Shown: one piece after another, positions 46,051 through 57,429 of the stretch
Numbering within the stretch: the first letter of the stretch is position 1
Layout: every line of letters starts with the position of its first letter
From: Porphyridium purpureum
Lineage: Eukaryota > Rhodophyta > Bangiophyceae > Porphyridiales > Porphyridiaceae
Length of the DNA stretch: 64,000 nt
Direction of reading: 5' to 3'
NCBI GenBank assembly: GCA_008690995.1
Contig: VRMN01000002.1
Location: 434,001-498,000, forward strand
Notes under the pieces: model-generated
The model's input: only the letters and a program-made list of their open reading frames with translations
Databases searched by the model: none
Told to the model about the DNA's origin: nothing
Program-made: the position numbers and the translations under genes

Positions 46051-46151
46051 CAGAGAGGGACGTACGTGGTTCAAAGGCGTGAATGACGACGACGTAAAAC
46101 GACTCGGAGGCTGAAGGCAAGTGAGCTGCCGTGCGTGAAGGGGTCACAAGT

Positions 46152-47522
46152 ATGAGTGGAGTCGCGGCGAGCGCGTCGCGCGCGGTGATGCGCGGCGTCG
46201 GGGCAGCAGGGGGATCGTGGCTGCTCCGCGGAGCGGCAGTGGCGGGAATGCACGCAGTGCGTACGGTACTCTATCATCGCCGCGGTGTGCGCACGATGTC
46301 GCGCACGCTCCCGGCCGCGCTCGCAGGTACGCTCAAGGTGCGCATTCCCACCAGCGTCAAGCTGGACGTCTATCCTCAGACGTCCGAGGCGTGGGATCAC
46401 TGCGACGTGTTCGTGGATGTCGAAGGTGACGGCGTCACCGAGGAGCATGCGAGTGCTATCAGCACGCAGTTTGGTCTGCAAATTATACACGACACGAGGC
46501 GCAATGCGCTGCGTCTGGAAACGGCAGCGACGAGAGACGTGCCGAGCTCGCCGCACTGGTTTGGTGCACACGGCACCAGGCTGATGGACCTCATTCACCT
46601 ACGCGGTCCATCGAGCTTGTTCAAGACTGCGGCACGTGCACCGGTCAGGCTGACGGCGTACGTACCGAGCAACTTTAATATTGACATAGAGACCTTTGGT
46701 GGCTCGGTACATCTGCACGACACGTTCGAGGGTAAGGAAACCATCGTCTTTTCGACTGGCGCCGACGTGTACGTGGATCATTTGAACTGCACGTATATTG
46801 CGATGGAGACGCGAACGGGAGCAATTCACGCGCAGAGTCTGAACGGGAACACACTGCTGCGTTCGCGTGAAGGGTCTGTGGCAGTAATGAGGCTCCAGGG
46901 AAACACTACACGTTGCCATGTGGACAGTGGCGCCATCGACATTTCGTCCCTGTATTCCCAGTATTCTTTCCTACGATCGGTGCACGGTGACATCAGCATT
47001 GGCACAGCTATGGGCGATACCAGTGTGCGCACTGGCAAGGGCCAGATTACAATTTTGGGCCAGTCCGGGCGTCTGGATGCCGAATCGTCTGCTGGTGATA
47101 TTGCCCTGCAGTTGTCGGAGCCAGGCGACGTCTATGTGCGATGCTACGAGGGCAGTGTCAAAATGGGGCTCACGCCGAGCCTGACTGCGGACCTCGACTT
47201 GGAAGGCGATGTCATCGACATTGATCAGAACTTCCAGTTTCATTCCCATCTCCGCACGCGAGATCACACACTGATGGGTATCTTGACAGGCTCGCGCACA
47301 GCACCGCCGCGTAAGCTGGACTGGAAGTCCAACATCTTTGTGCGCTGCCCGCGCGGCAAAGTGCGCGTGTATCCGCAGGTGTGGGGCATGCTGATGGCAT
47401 CCAAGCAGCACGAAGAAGCGATCCAGGACATAACAACGAGGCGCACGGAGGTCGCCGGCCGACGCGATCGTTCGCGCGCCGTTGAGGAGGCAACGAAACT
47501 TCACGAGCAGCAGGAGTCATGA
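46152..47522 (+). CDS. FAM185A-like beta-solenoid protein
   Basis: 456 residues from the first ATG at 46152. The N-terminal 55 residues are Arg/Ala/Gly-rich without acidic residues and look like a mitochondrial leader. From about 60 to 400 the protein is made of short beta strands with turns such as 'FGGSVHLHD', 'RTGAIHAQSLNGN', 'DSGAIDISSLYSQ', 'VHGDISIGTAMGDTSVRTGKG' and 'ESSAGDIALQL', the repeating pattern of the DUF4097/adhesin-type beta-helix found in animal FAM185A. That protein is predicted to be mitochondrial; no activity is established as far as I know. The C-terminus is a charged helix. No intron. Confidence 0.75.
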   Translation: MSGVAASASRAVMRGVGAAGGSWLLRGAAVAGMHAVRTVLYHRRGVRTMSRTLPAALAGTLKVRIPTSVKLDVYPQTSEAWDHCDVFVDVEGDGVTEEHASAISTQFGLQIIHDTRRNALRLETAATRDVPSSPHWFGAHGTRLMDLIHLRGPSSLFKTAARAPVRLTAYVPSNFNIDIETFGGSVHLHDTFEGKETIVFSTGADVYVDHLNCTYIAMETRTGAIHAQSLNGNTLLRSREGSVAVMRLQGNTTRCHVDSGAIDISSLYSQYSFLRSVHGDISIGTAMGDTSVRTGKGQITILGQSGRLDAESSAGDIALQLSEPGDVYVRCYEGSVKMGLTPSLTADLDLEGDVIDIDQNFQFHSHLRTRDHTLMGILTGSRTAPPRKLDWKSNIFVRCPRGKVRVYPQVWGMLMASKQHEEAIQDITTRRTEVAGRRDRSRAVEEATKLHEQQES

Positions 47523-47830
47523 AACGCAAGGTGACGGCGTTACGCGCCGCACTGTACTCCCACTATTTTTTCGAACATTAAGCATATCTTCGATGAGCAT
47601 GTGATATCACATAGACTCCCATGGACGCCTTTTCGACCCAATCGCCCGGCAATGGAAGGCTCCAGTTTCTTTCAATAAGCCCCACCTACGACGCAACGAC
47701 GGCCAAGTCTTTCGCCGTTCGTTCAGGACCGAACCAGAGCATACCGCTGTCGCTGCTCTGCATTTCATACCACGCAGACAGGACACAAACCACTGCCACC
47801 ATTACGGCTTCAGATACCTGCTGACCACTT
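47523..47830. other. Intergenic stretch
   Basis: 3' side of the FAM185A-like gene. Nothing recognised. Confidence 0.35.
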
Positions 47831-48357
47831 TCAAACCGCCATGAATCGTCTGCCCAAGCTGTGGACGACATGCATAGTGCCGGTCATGCACGGCAGCACA
47901 AAGCTGTGCTCCTGCACCACTCGGCTCCCCATGCAAGACTGCTCGCGTGTACACTGAGCTCCAGGTACAGTGGGCGTTGCCGACCGGAACACCGGATTTG
48001 TTTCCAAGGTTGGGTTGACGTCCTCGATGAAACCGTGGACTCGTGACAACAAAGGTGTGAAGAACTGCGACGTAAATGCTTGCGCAAAGCAAGGTCCGGC
48101 GCCGACGCCGATACCGACGCCTGTACTTGCAGCGATGGAAAGTGCCACGCCGGCGCTGATGCCGACAATCGCTCAGCTGTCAAGGCGAGACTTCTCGTGT
48201 GCCGCAGCAAAGTCCTCCGCACGCATTCCTTGTTTGCCGCACGTGAAGACTGTGTGAATTTCTTCGATCGTGATTTCCTCATCCATGCCGAAGCCAAGAA
48301 CATATCGAGTTCAAGATCTCGGTCAAAGCCGTGAATCTCGAGTTCGGGAAGCAGGGA
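47831..48357 (-). pseudogene. Possible decayed gene (or one with a recoded TGA)
   Basis: The minus strand reads like protein in two joined frames: 'ELEIHGFDRDLELD', then after a one-base frame change 'GFGMDEEITIEEIHTVF', 'GMRAEDFAAAHEKSRLDS', an in-frame TGA at about 48175, and directly onward 'AIVGISAGVALSIAAS' with a Gly/Val-rich hydrophobic stretch, ending at 47831. The upstream part has no clear start. Decay of a host gene is the simplest reading; recoding of TGA as selenocysteine or an unseen intron are alternatives. Family unknown. Confidence 0.4.
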
Positions 48358-49118
48358 CTCTCCAGAGTTATATGTTGACCTTTTGGAGCGCCGCTATTTT
48401 TGAGACCTTTTCCAGAGTGAGCAGCAACATGCAATTCGAGCATTGAAGTCTATGACACTACAACGCGAATATTTCTTATTCTTACCCATCCCACCATCGC
48501 CCAGGAAGCTTGGCTCTGTCTACGCGTTTTGTGTGCTGGTTCTGCCACACTGGGGTAGCGGGGCAGCGAAGGAGGGCGCCACATTGGATATCTTCCACGT
48601 GCAGAGCAGACGCATTCAGGCGTTCTGGAATTGGGTAGATGGCATCCACAACCGCGCTTGAGGTGATGGTCCGTGGCGTGTCTGCGATGCGTATCACGCG
48701 CGGCGCCGCGGGCGCCGCACGCTAGATCCGTCTCCAGCGTATAGGTAATGGCGGCCCGGCAAACTGTTCCGTGGTGACTGGGGTTTATTGAGAGCATCGG
48801 AGCGTTGTATTTTCGGCTCTCTTTGGTCGATAACGGTTTGCGCAGAGGCGCGCGTCATTGCTCATACCGGTCCAAGCGGTTAACTCTTTTTTTAACGTGA
48901 AAAAATAGCCACCGGTTTAACGCTCCGCTGCGTTTCTAGTCGCAAAACCGCGCAACGCGTTGGTACGTGGACAAGGAGAAGCGTTGTGTGCCTGTGGGAG
49001 CGAGAAGGTTTGTGAGCCAGAGAGAGTCTGAAGAGAGAGGAACTGCAGGAGCGGCTGTGTCTCGCACGCACCTTTCCCCCTGCGCACGCCCCGCCTTTGC
49101 CGCCGCGTCTCCTCCAGC
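48358..49118 (+). promoter_or_regulatory. Promoter and leader region of V-ATPase subunit F
   Basis: No gene recognised. It carries GCGGTTAAC (48876-48884), a T-run ending TTTAACG, and CGGTTTAACG (48913-48922), about 200-240 bases before the ATG, plus an AGAG-rich stretch near 49015-49040. Confidence 0.4.
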
Positions 49119-49791
49119 ATGAGCAAGAACAAGATTGTGAACCGCGAGGGCGGGTACTTGGTCGCCGTGATCGGCGACGAGGACACCGTGACGGGCTTCC
49201 TCATGGCGGGCGTCGGGAAGAAGGACGCAAAGCAGTCAAACTACTTTGTCGTCAGCTCCAAAGAAACCCCCTTGCAGGCGATTGAGGAGGCGTTCATAGG
49301 ATTCACGAATCGCGACGATATCGCCATCATTCTCATCAACCAATTCGTACGTTTGAATCTTTTTCATCTTGTCCGTCAGCTCCGTTCGGGGCAGCTTGTT
49401 TTCCGCACGCCTTGTACTTCTCACCACCGCAGTGCGGAAGCGCTTTGCACGCGAGAAGCTTGAAACCTCATACCGGTTTCTTGCCAAACCGCTGTCGCGT
49501 CGGCGGTCCTCCCTTTCCTGATTGTGTTAGGTGCGTGAAAGTTGGAGTGGTTGTTTTCTAACACAAAACTGTCCTGTTCTTCGCGGGATCGTACCCTCTT
49601 GCGCGTTTTTCGGTGTTTTCACTCCTTTACTTGCGCAAGTGCAGATCGCAAACCAAATACGCCATGTCGTGAACAACTTCCAAAAGCCCGTGCCTGCCAT
49701 TCTCGAGATTCCGAGCAAGGAGCATCCATATCAGCCTTCAAAGGACTCGATTTTGCAACGCGTCAGGAACATGCTAGGTAACACCGACTAA
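49119..49791 (+). CDS. ATP6V1F: V-type H+-ATPase subunit F (two exons)
   Basis: Exons 49119-49346 and 49645-49791 around a 298-base intron (donor GTACGT, acceptor AAGTGCAG), joined in phase 0: 'INQF' then 'IANQIRHVV'. The 124-residue product is the normal size for subunit F, a part of the central stalk of the V1 motor that couples ATP hydrolysis to proton pumping into vacuoles and Golgi/endosomes. Conserved: 'YLVAVIGDEDTVTGFLMAGVG', 'NYFVVSSKETPLQ', 'IEEAFIGFTNRDDIAIILIN', 'VPAILEIPSKEHPYQPSKDS' and 'LQRVRNML'. In exon 1 the frame runs on into the intron for 39 codons, so an unspliced mRNA would give a truncated protein. Confidence 0.95.
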
Positions 49792-50118
49792 GGCGAAGCT
49801 CAAGACGTCGCTTTACAAGACTGTGCGGCTGCCGGTCGTGGCCCCAGGATTGACATGATCCGTGGTGTGCTCCTGGCAAGGATTAATGTACTGAAAGTAT
49901 GTGCTTTAGCGAATTGGACCATTTTTCTTCGAATTTTTCCTTCCTGTTGAAAACAAAGGCCGTCAGTGTCTTTAATCCTTGTTCATGTCTCCAAGAAGGC
50001 CACCACAAAGGCGCCCCTTTCCGTTTAAGCGCACAGAACATAGCTACGTTACAATACGACCCTACAGCGATTGAAATTCTTACACGCCCTGGGGCTCGCA
50101 CAGAGATCCACAGGGATA
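49792..50118. other. Convergent 3' region
   Basis: Between the ends of V-ATPase F and the HECT ligase. Nothing recognised. Confidence 0.4.
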
Positions 50119-53100
50119 TCACGACAGATGGAAAGCGCCCTGCCCTTCTCGAATTGCAAATTCAAAACGCGCTCGCAAAGTCTCAAGACTAGAATACTCG
50201 GGCACTTTCAGGTAGTTTGTACAAGTCATGACCGTCGGCAACGACTGGTCTGGGGTACTGCCTGCATCCGGATTGCGCCGCACGATCGTGATTTTGGGTC
50301 GCAGCGCAAGAAGGCCACCCACTGGAAGGCGCGGTGAGCCAGTCAGGAACTTGAGGAAGCGACGCTGCCCATCTTCATCAAGGCCGATCATGTATTCGAA
50401 CAAATACCTGACCACGTCGCTGTCATGACTGTACCCATGGTCACACTGTGTAGCGTGCAGCAAGTACTCGGTGTCCCAAGCCTCCCGCGAGGGACCACAC
50501 AGCATAACATCCAGTTCCTCCGGAGCAAAGTACAAGAGCGCCTTGACGTTTAAGATGCTGTCAAACCCGCACACAAAGGCATGAATCTGTTTCACGACTC
50601 CAGTATGAAGCACATACTTGAGCACGGCACGCACATACTCATCCAAATTCTTCCCAGTCACTGCCTTTCCACGGCCGCCAGGAATAAGCTCAAGCGTGTC
50701 GTCTCCGGGTACCACAAAGGATAGGCACATATCCTCGATAACGTCGGTTGCGCCTGACCTGTGCGTCGAGGAAGCATTGAGCTCCAGCATGGTACCCAAT
50801 GATCGAGCAAGAGCCGGATCGACTTCCTGGAGATGATGCATGCTACTTCCTCCGACTTGAAGAAAAGATAACTCTGACTTACTTCTGCGTATGGATGACA
50901 GCCGGGAAAGCTGTGGAGATCGATGTGAGATCGTTTCGCTTGCCGGCAACTGTTCAGCGACCGCCAGGATCAGTCCATACATTGCGCTGGAAATATGAAT
51001 ATCTAACAGCCGACCATCCATCAAAGCCTTTGCGGCGACCTGGCCAAGCAAGCGGAAATAGGCCAAAATCCGCTTGGCCTCCGCGCAGTCTTTGCCGCTG
51101 CCACCGCGTTCTACAGGTAAACAGCGCGGGAAAAGCCCAGTGCCAGTCGGAGTAACGTAGCGAACTGGTTCCTGCAAATCGTCCTTTCTCATCTTCAAGG
51201 TCTCAGCATTCACATTCTGGTTTCTCCAAAGCATCAGGTCCTCTCGTTGGAGCTCGGTGCAAACCAAGGTGTAAAACTCGAGCGTGGGACCCAAGCCAGT
51301 TCCGGCTTCACCTGTGTACTCAATTTCAAGAACGGTCCGATGACTGCCGTACTTGTCCATAATTTTTATGGCAGAATCCAGCACACGACGGCGATCGATA
51401 CGTACCTTTTCGCGATGGATCCGACCAATGCGAAACTCAGGGCGGCCACGATTCGCGCTAGCTGACGCGTGCCGTCGTTCCGTCGCGTCGCTCGACAAAT
51501 TTTCACCAGCAAGAAATCTAGATTGAAGGCGGAGCAGGCCCTGTGCAAGACCCAGCTCGCAGGAACTGAAAAGCGTCATTCGCGTGCGCATGTCAAGAAT
51601 GAAAGGGTATTTGCGCGCAATTTCAAAGCACCACGGTGCAATCAGACGCGCACTCAACGCCAGCGGGTCGCTGAGTTGGCGCAGTACTTTAGCTTGCAGC
51701 TTGCGACACACAAAGAGCTCTGAGTCCACGAGAAACCCGTCACCACTGGAAGGCCCTAGGAAATGAAGATTGCGAGAGCAATCTGGGTTGCTGCTCTCAC
51801 CACCTTTCGTGCTCAAAAGTGCGTGGTGTCTGCTGATCCAGGACACGCTCCGCAGCACGGCCAACGTTCGGCTCGCGGTATCGGATAGAACACCTGATGA
51901 CATTTCAAGGGAAGGAAGTGTCACGTGACTAAAGTTGCCCAGATCGTATGCAACCTGCTTTTCCAGGGTTTGTCCATCAGACCCACGTTCCGGGCGGTGG
52001 GTTGCGCCAGCTTTCTTTGTACCACTGCTGGACGCCTTTCCCGCATCGCGACCGTCATCTGATACCAACCTGCAACCAATCGTGTGGATCTCTTCCCACA
52101 CGCGAGAAATCTGCACGAGCGGTGCTGCAGAAGACCGTGGCGATGATGAGGGCGAGGCCGACGTCCCGAGCGACGGAACATTCTGAGGTCTAATATTCTG
52201 GACGACCGCTTCCAGAATGGAAGCATTCAAAGAAATCGGCGATTCGTGGAAAAAGAACTCAAGATGGTCGCTTGCGAGTCCATCCGTGTCCGACATGGCT
52301 TTGTCAGCCTTACCGCTGCTTCGTCGAGACACGCCCCGAGCATCCTGCGCAGGCCCACCACGTGTCGCAGTGGCATACGACTGTCGCTGACTTGCTCCTC
52401 CCCCACTGCCCGACGAATACGACCTCGCCCTGAAGAAGCCCAAACCCTGTCCACGGCTGATATCCAAGGAAGCAGGAGGAGATGGCGTGGGGGAGACAAG
52501 CTGGTCTAGGTCCAGTTCTGTGGGAGGGAGGGAAGAACTCACACTGCCCAACTCAATGTCCATATCCTCCATATCCTCAACCACATCCTCAACGTCCATA
52601 TCCAGCGTTTCGCTGTCCTCACTGTCGTCGTCACCTCCCTCGCTATCATCATCGTTCTCCGCGGAATTCGCAAGGGCCTCTGCACCAACAACTTTCACCA
52701 GCTCCATCTCTTCTTCTATTTCACTCGCTGACAAGTTCGGTGCCGCTATAGAAGAGGATGTCCCCACATCTTCTCTCCGCGATCTTCCGAGTGCGTGAAT
52801 CAGGCCACTCATGTCCTTGTCTATCGAGTTAGACAAATGGGGCGTATGCAAAGCATCATTTCCTTCCTTCGTCGAGCGAGACGCGTTCGGATCCTCGACA
52901 GGATTCCCATCATCGGCGACCTTCTTGATGAAAGCGTGATCTTCTCCGTCAAATTCGAACATAAGATCTTCTGCTCGTTCCAGCCTCTTGGCCGACTGGG
53001 CACGATCCATTCCACGCGATTTCTCCGCATGGTCCGTACGCGGCGCGTCTTTCTCCTTGCAATCACTCTTGGGGGGGGCTTGAAGTAAGGCAAGGCTCGG

Positions 53101-56011
53101 TGTCAGCTTCTGGCGCACGGACAGCAGCGGCACAAGAAGATGACCCAGTTGCCCCAATCTTTGCCAGCTGCTCCAAAAACGACTCCCGCCTGCCCGAGTT
53201 GGAGGCTCCCTTTGGAACCTTGTCTTTGCTCAGCACGGCCCGGATCCGCGTAATCAAGAAATCGTGCAAACTACTCATATTCGTGAATGCGTCAACCATA
53301 AAAACGTTCTGCATAAACTCCCGCGCGGCCGCAGCATGGTGCTCCTTTTGGCCACCATCTATCTCGATACGAACACGTAACTTCAGCGGTTGTGCGAGCT
53401 TCCGCAAAGAACTTTCAAGCGCCACTTCGTGACCAGAAAAGCCTGTTGAAACAATGCTCGAGTCCTCCTGTGACTCAAAAATGCATATAATACGACGCAC
53501 CAAGCATGCATACGCGGTCGGATGTTCGGCAAAAGCCTTATGAAACAACAGGATGCGCTCTGTCCTCACAGACGCCTCGCACGGCTCACAGAAGAAATCA
53601 AACAGCGCGTCCACAAGGCCGCTCGAAACAAACTCATAGTTTGTAACTTTGTCCGAAATTTCGAGGCGCGAAACCAAACGGCTCACGGCTACTGTGGCCT
53701 TCTCAAGTTCGCCACTCTCCAATAAACCTGAAATTTGTCTAAGCGCGCTCACTGACTGATTATCAGTCTCAGTAGCACTGGCCCCGGAAAAATATGTTTC
53801 GAAAACTGAGATGGCACGTGATAATATATCGGCGGACAGCTCGGCATTAGCCTTGTGCTTTTCCCGCGCGCCGGGCTGAGCACCTTCCGAAATCCGTTGC
53901 ACTTCACATACAATACCTTCCCTTTGCATGAATGGCACGGCCTGTTCCCCGACTTTTGACATGATAAGCTCAACCATCTGCAGTGCTGCGTGATTTGCCT
54001 CCAGTGATTCGTTATCTTTCAGTAAAGACCATACAAATGAGAGAAATTCATCGACACCGCCAGACTCGGTAGCAGTCGTCCGCTTCTCAGATCCATCCTC
54101 TCTGCACACCGACGCGCAAACAAGCGCAACTGCCGGGCGAGGAAGCAATACTCTTGGCGCTGCATACGCCACGTACTTGATTATGACCGCCAAAATCATG
54201 CGTCGCGTATTGGCATTATCTGCGCCCTGGTAAAAGTCAAGGAGGCTTGCCAACACACTCGGGCCCAGCGCGTCGAGGGCGTCACTATTCTCGACCAGCC
54301 ATTCGCGACGAACTTTATCGACAATGATCTGGCTGGACGCTGAGGACGCAATACTGCGCCTGCGGCGTGTCCGTGAGCTCACATGCTCAGCCTCTAGAGT
54401 ATTCACATCCGGTAGGAGAGAATTAAGCACACTTAATGCACTAGAAGCGTTTGACACACTCGAGTCGCGCATGAGACGCGCCAGCAAGTTCAAAAATGAA
54501 CGATGTTTCAACAGGTGAATGCACATGGTCGAGCTACCGCGGCCAAAGACAGCCAACGTCGACAGCGCCATCCGGAACGCAGGCCCGAGGGCCCCAGTCG
54601 ACTGCGGAGCAAGAAGCAAAGCACATAAGGTGTCAAGCAAGACCTGCTCGTTTCCATTCGAGCTGCTACATCCACCAATGACTTCGAGTTTCTCTGTATC
54701 GGCACGGAAAGATTCACCAAGCCGGTAAAAGGCGCTAATAGCCGAGCCTTGAATCCTCTGATCATCGCTGTTTAACAAACCCAGAAGATTCGGAACAATA
54801 CCGGATACGCTCTCGAATGCATCCGCTGGGCAATTGCGGCACAGATTGCAGGCAAGCGAGGCCGCGGTGCGCTGCACAGGAATGCTGAAAAAATCAATAA
54901 ACAACAGCGCGGCAGCGAATCCTGAATGCTCAATAATGGGACCTGGGAAGTCAGCACTGAGACGATTCAGAACCGATAGGGATTGCTCGGCAAGATCAAT
55001 GTACTCGATCGAGAGCAAACTATTGCAGAGTGGCTCTAGGGCGCCCGACTTGACAATGAAGGCGTCGCTTGCGGGAACCACTTCCAGCAGCTCGTTCAAA
55101 ATTCGTGCGGCAACCAGCAAGGTCTCGGCGTCATTTGGCGGCATCAAACATTCTACTACTGCAGTCACCAGAGAGTTGATCGGGAAGGTTGCCAGAGCTT
55201 CCTCAGTACTTACTGAAATGATCTCACAGATCTCGCTCAGAACAGCCATCTTCTCAAAACCCTGCTGCGCGGTCCGCAGATGCTGAATTTCCGCCTTCAA
55301 CCGAGATTGCGTCGATCCCGCGCCGGGAAAAAGTTCTTCGACGCCTCCAGCTATGCGTCGCAGGAGGCTCTGGATGCCAAAGGAGGCCCCACCGCCCTCC
55401 GAAGTATTTGGTACGGGCGGAGACGAAGCATTCGCTGCAGCGCCATTTTCTGAGATGGAAGCGCGCCCTTGGTTTTTCTCAGATGCGTTGTCCATCCTGA
55501 ATCGGGTCGCGCGCCGCGCGCTGCTTGGAATTTCAGACCCTCCTACTTTTCGGACACTTCTACCAGCACTGCTACCGATTCCTTCCTGCGTGATTAAGAC
55601 TTTTGAAGGGCCAGCACCCGTCCCGACCTTTCCCTTCAACCCGTCGTCCACAGGGTCTCGCTTCCGCTTGTGCGAAGGCTTGCCAGAAGCCGCAGGTTCG
55701 GCAGCTGATATGAAGGAGCTGGCTGCGCTGCCAATTCCCGGTGACAACAGTTTTGAGCTCAGGGCCGAGGCAGACGGAGCACTAGAAGATGAGGGCAGAT
55801 TCCCGGGCGATGCTCTAGCCAATCGGCCACCGGTACGCTGTCCTGAAGGGTCAGGTAGTACTGAATCTTTCTCACTTCTCGCACGGGATGGTCGTCGCTC
55901 TTGAAACTGCTCGCTTCGTGTCTCATGCGGTAGTGTTCTCTTCTGTTCAGGTCGGAGTGGTCGCTTGGGTTCCTGTTGCTTTTGGCTCTCAGGGTTCGAT
56001 TTGCCTCGCAT
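50119..56011 (-). CDS. HECT ubiquitin ligase, TRIP12/UPL3 type, with an apparent one-base frameshift
   Basis: Two long minus-strand frames that overlap at 53063-53157 together form one E3 ligase of about 1,960 residues, the usual size for TRIP12/UPL3/Ufd4. The first (from ATG 56009-56011) has a disordered basic leader and armadillo repeats with 'EICEIISVSTEEALATFP', 'EYIDLAEQSLSVLNRLSADF' and 'FIDFFSIPVQRTAASLACNLC', all strong TRIP12/UPL3 blocks. The second has an acidic stretch, 'YTGEAGTGLGPTLEFYTLV' and a full HECT domain ending with catalytic Cys in 'LPTVMTCTNYLKVPEYS'. The frame changes at a run of eight C on the coding strand (53081-53088); losing one C would join them. A sequencing or assembly error there is the likeliest cause. 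These ligases act on ubiquitin-fusion and N-degron substrates and, in plants, on transcription factors. Confidence 0.9.
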
Positions 56012-57429
56012 ACTTTCTACCCAAATCCACCAAATAGACCAAGCGGCAATGCGCTGGTCAAGAGAACGAGCGAGCCGTGCGACAAACCCACGGCAGACTC
56101 AGCAACGCCTCGAACACGCGCTCTACCAGACAAATGCAGTTTCTCTTCTGACTCGTCGCCCGTTCTCACCGTCGCAAGACCCGCACGCAATTAAATTCGA
56201 CCAGAAACCAAGCCCTGCCTCATTGAAACGCGACGGCTCGCGGTAATTCCCAGACAGACCAGAGATGAAATTCCTTAAGCTCTCATCGCGCTGCGCGTTC
56301 TCCTCAGCTCCAACCCCATTGACCGCGGGACGCGCCTGGTTGCGAGCGTCCACACCAGCACCCCCGAAGCAGGCGTCACCGGCCACGCCACGCCTTCCCA
56401 CGCCGTTGCCAAGCAGCAGCGCTAGCCGCAAAGCCCACGAGGATACCAGCGCTCGTCCCTGGGGACTGCGGCGCAGCCTCGACTTGGCGTCACGTGACGC
56501 GAGTCCGTGCGGAAAGCCCGCGGCACTCGTGCTCGTCGCAGTGAGCCGTCACGCGCACGCGCGTCGCGGTGCGCTCAGCGACCAGCCTGCTGTCGACGCT
56601 CTCTTCCCTGGCGCACTCGGAACCCCTTCCGATTTCCCTTCTCTCCTCTCTCCTCCCGGCCTTTCCCACCGCAAGCACGCCCACTCGCCTTCCTCGGCGC
56701 GCCTCTTTCCCACCCTCTTCACAAGTCGCCTCTAATCCTTGCACGCGGCTGGCCCGCTTCCGCGCTGGCTCCAACATGCCAACTGTACACTACCACGATC
56801 GCCGCGTTTTCATACAAACTCGCGCCTTTATCACACGCCGCGCGCCGTTTGTGAGGAGCCACCACTGTGACAACGCAAGAGGTACAGTGAAATCATGTAC
56901 AGTGTGGGTGTACAGCGTGAGCGCGCGCGCTGCAAGAGCCACCGCTCTGGGAAACCTCGCTCCGCTGCTGGCCAACATCCAATCCAGCAACCGTGCGGAT
57001 GGAGTCTCGGACGCGCACGACCTATGTAAAACCGCCGTGGACGCGCTCGGCGCCCGAGCTTCGTGCGCAGGTTGGACATCAACAGACCGTTGCTCCTGCG
57101 TTCGCGCCGCCAGCCGACCATCGCTGCCAAAAGGTTCCCGTGCTCGAGCCACCCACCGCCCGCAGCAGTGGCCAATTACCGGTTTAACGGTTTAAAAAGG
57201 ACTCGTTAACCGTTAACCGATCCATACGTTTGTCTGCGCAGGCGGAGGTACAGTGATAAAGTACAGCGTCTCGTCACATTTTCCGCACGTGTGCGCGTGC
57301 GGCCGCGCCGGGCGAGGGAAAGGGGCGAATGGCATGAAGGGCGGCGCACCGAGAGATAAAGCTGCGCGCGGCTGAGGCGCACAACGCTGGTCGGCAGCTT
57401 TCGCGCACGCGGGGCGTCCTCGAGCGAGC
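56012..57429. promoter_or_regulatory. Divergent promoter region of the HECT ligase and NOP9
   Basis: 1.4 kb between divergent starts. A 156-codon plus-strand frame at 56265-56735 is Ala/Pro/Arg/Ser-rich and probably not a gene. GTACAG motifs occur at 56782 (minus), 56882, 56897, 56910, 57248 and 57261 (plus), the densest set in the window, and TTAAC elements at 57181-57190 (GGTTTAACGG) and 57204-57219 (CGTTAACCGTTAACCG). They lie 160-550 bases before the NOP9 ATG. Confidence 0.45.

Larger units (their letters stand above)
45114..46151. promoter_or_regulatory. Divergent promoter region rich in microsatellites
   Basis: About 1 kb between the RETICULATA-related and FAM185A-like starts. It contains a GGCTTAACGG element (45361-45370), GTACAG motifs at 45721 (minus) and 45732-45738 (plus), and two microsatellites at 45856-45923 and 46018-46044. 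Frames across it encode only repeat peptides. Confidence 0.45.

Noticed and set aside
45856-46060. CA/GA runs as a possible CRISPR or structured array
   Set aside because: Simple dinucleotide repeats without spacers.
56265-57195. Ala/Pro/Arg-rich plus-strand frames between the HECT ligase and NOP9
   Set aside because: Low-complexity, overlapping in two frames and lying across the motif-rich promoter region; better explained as leader DNA.
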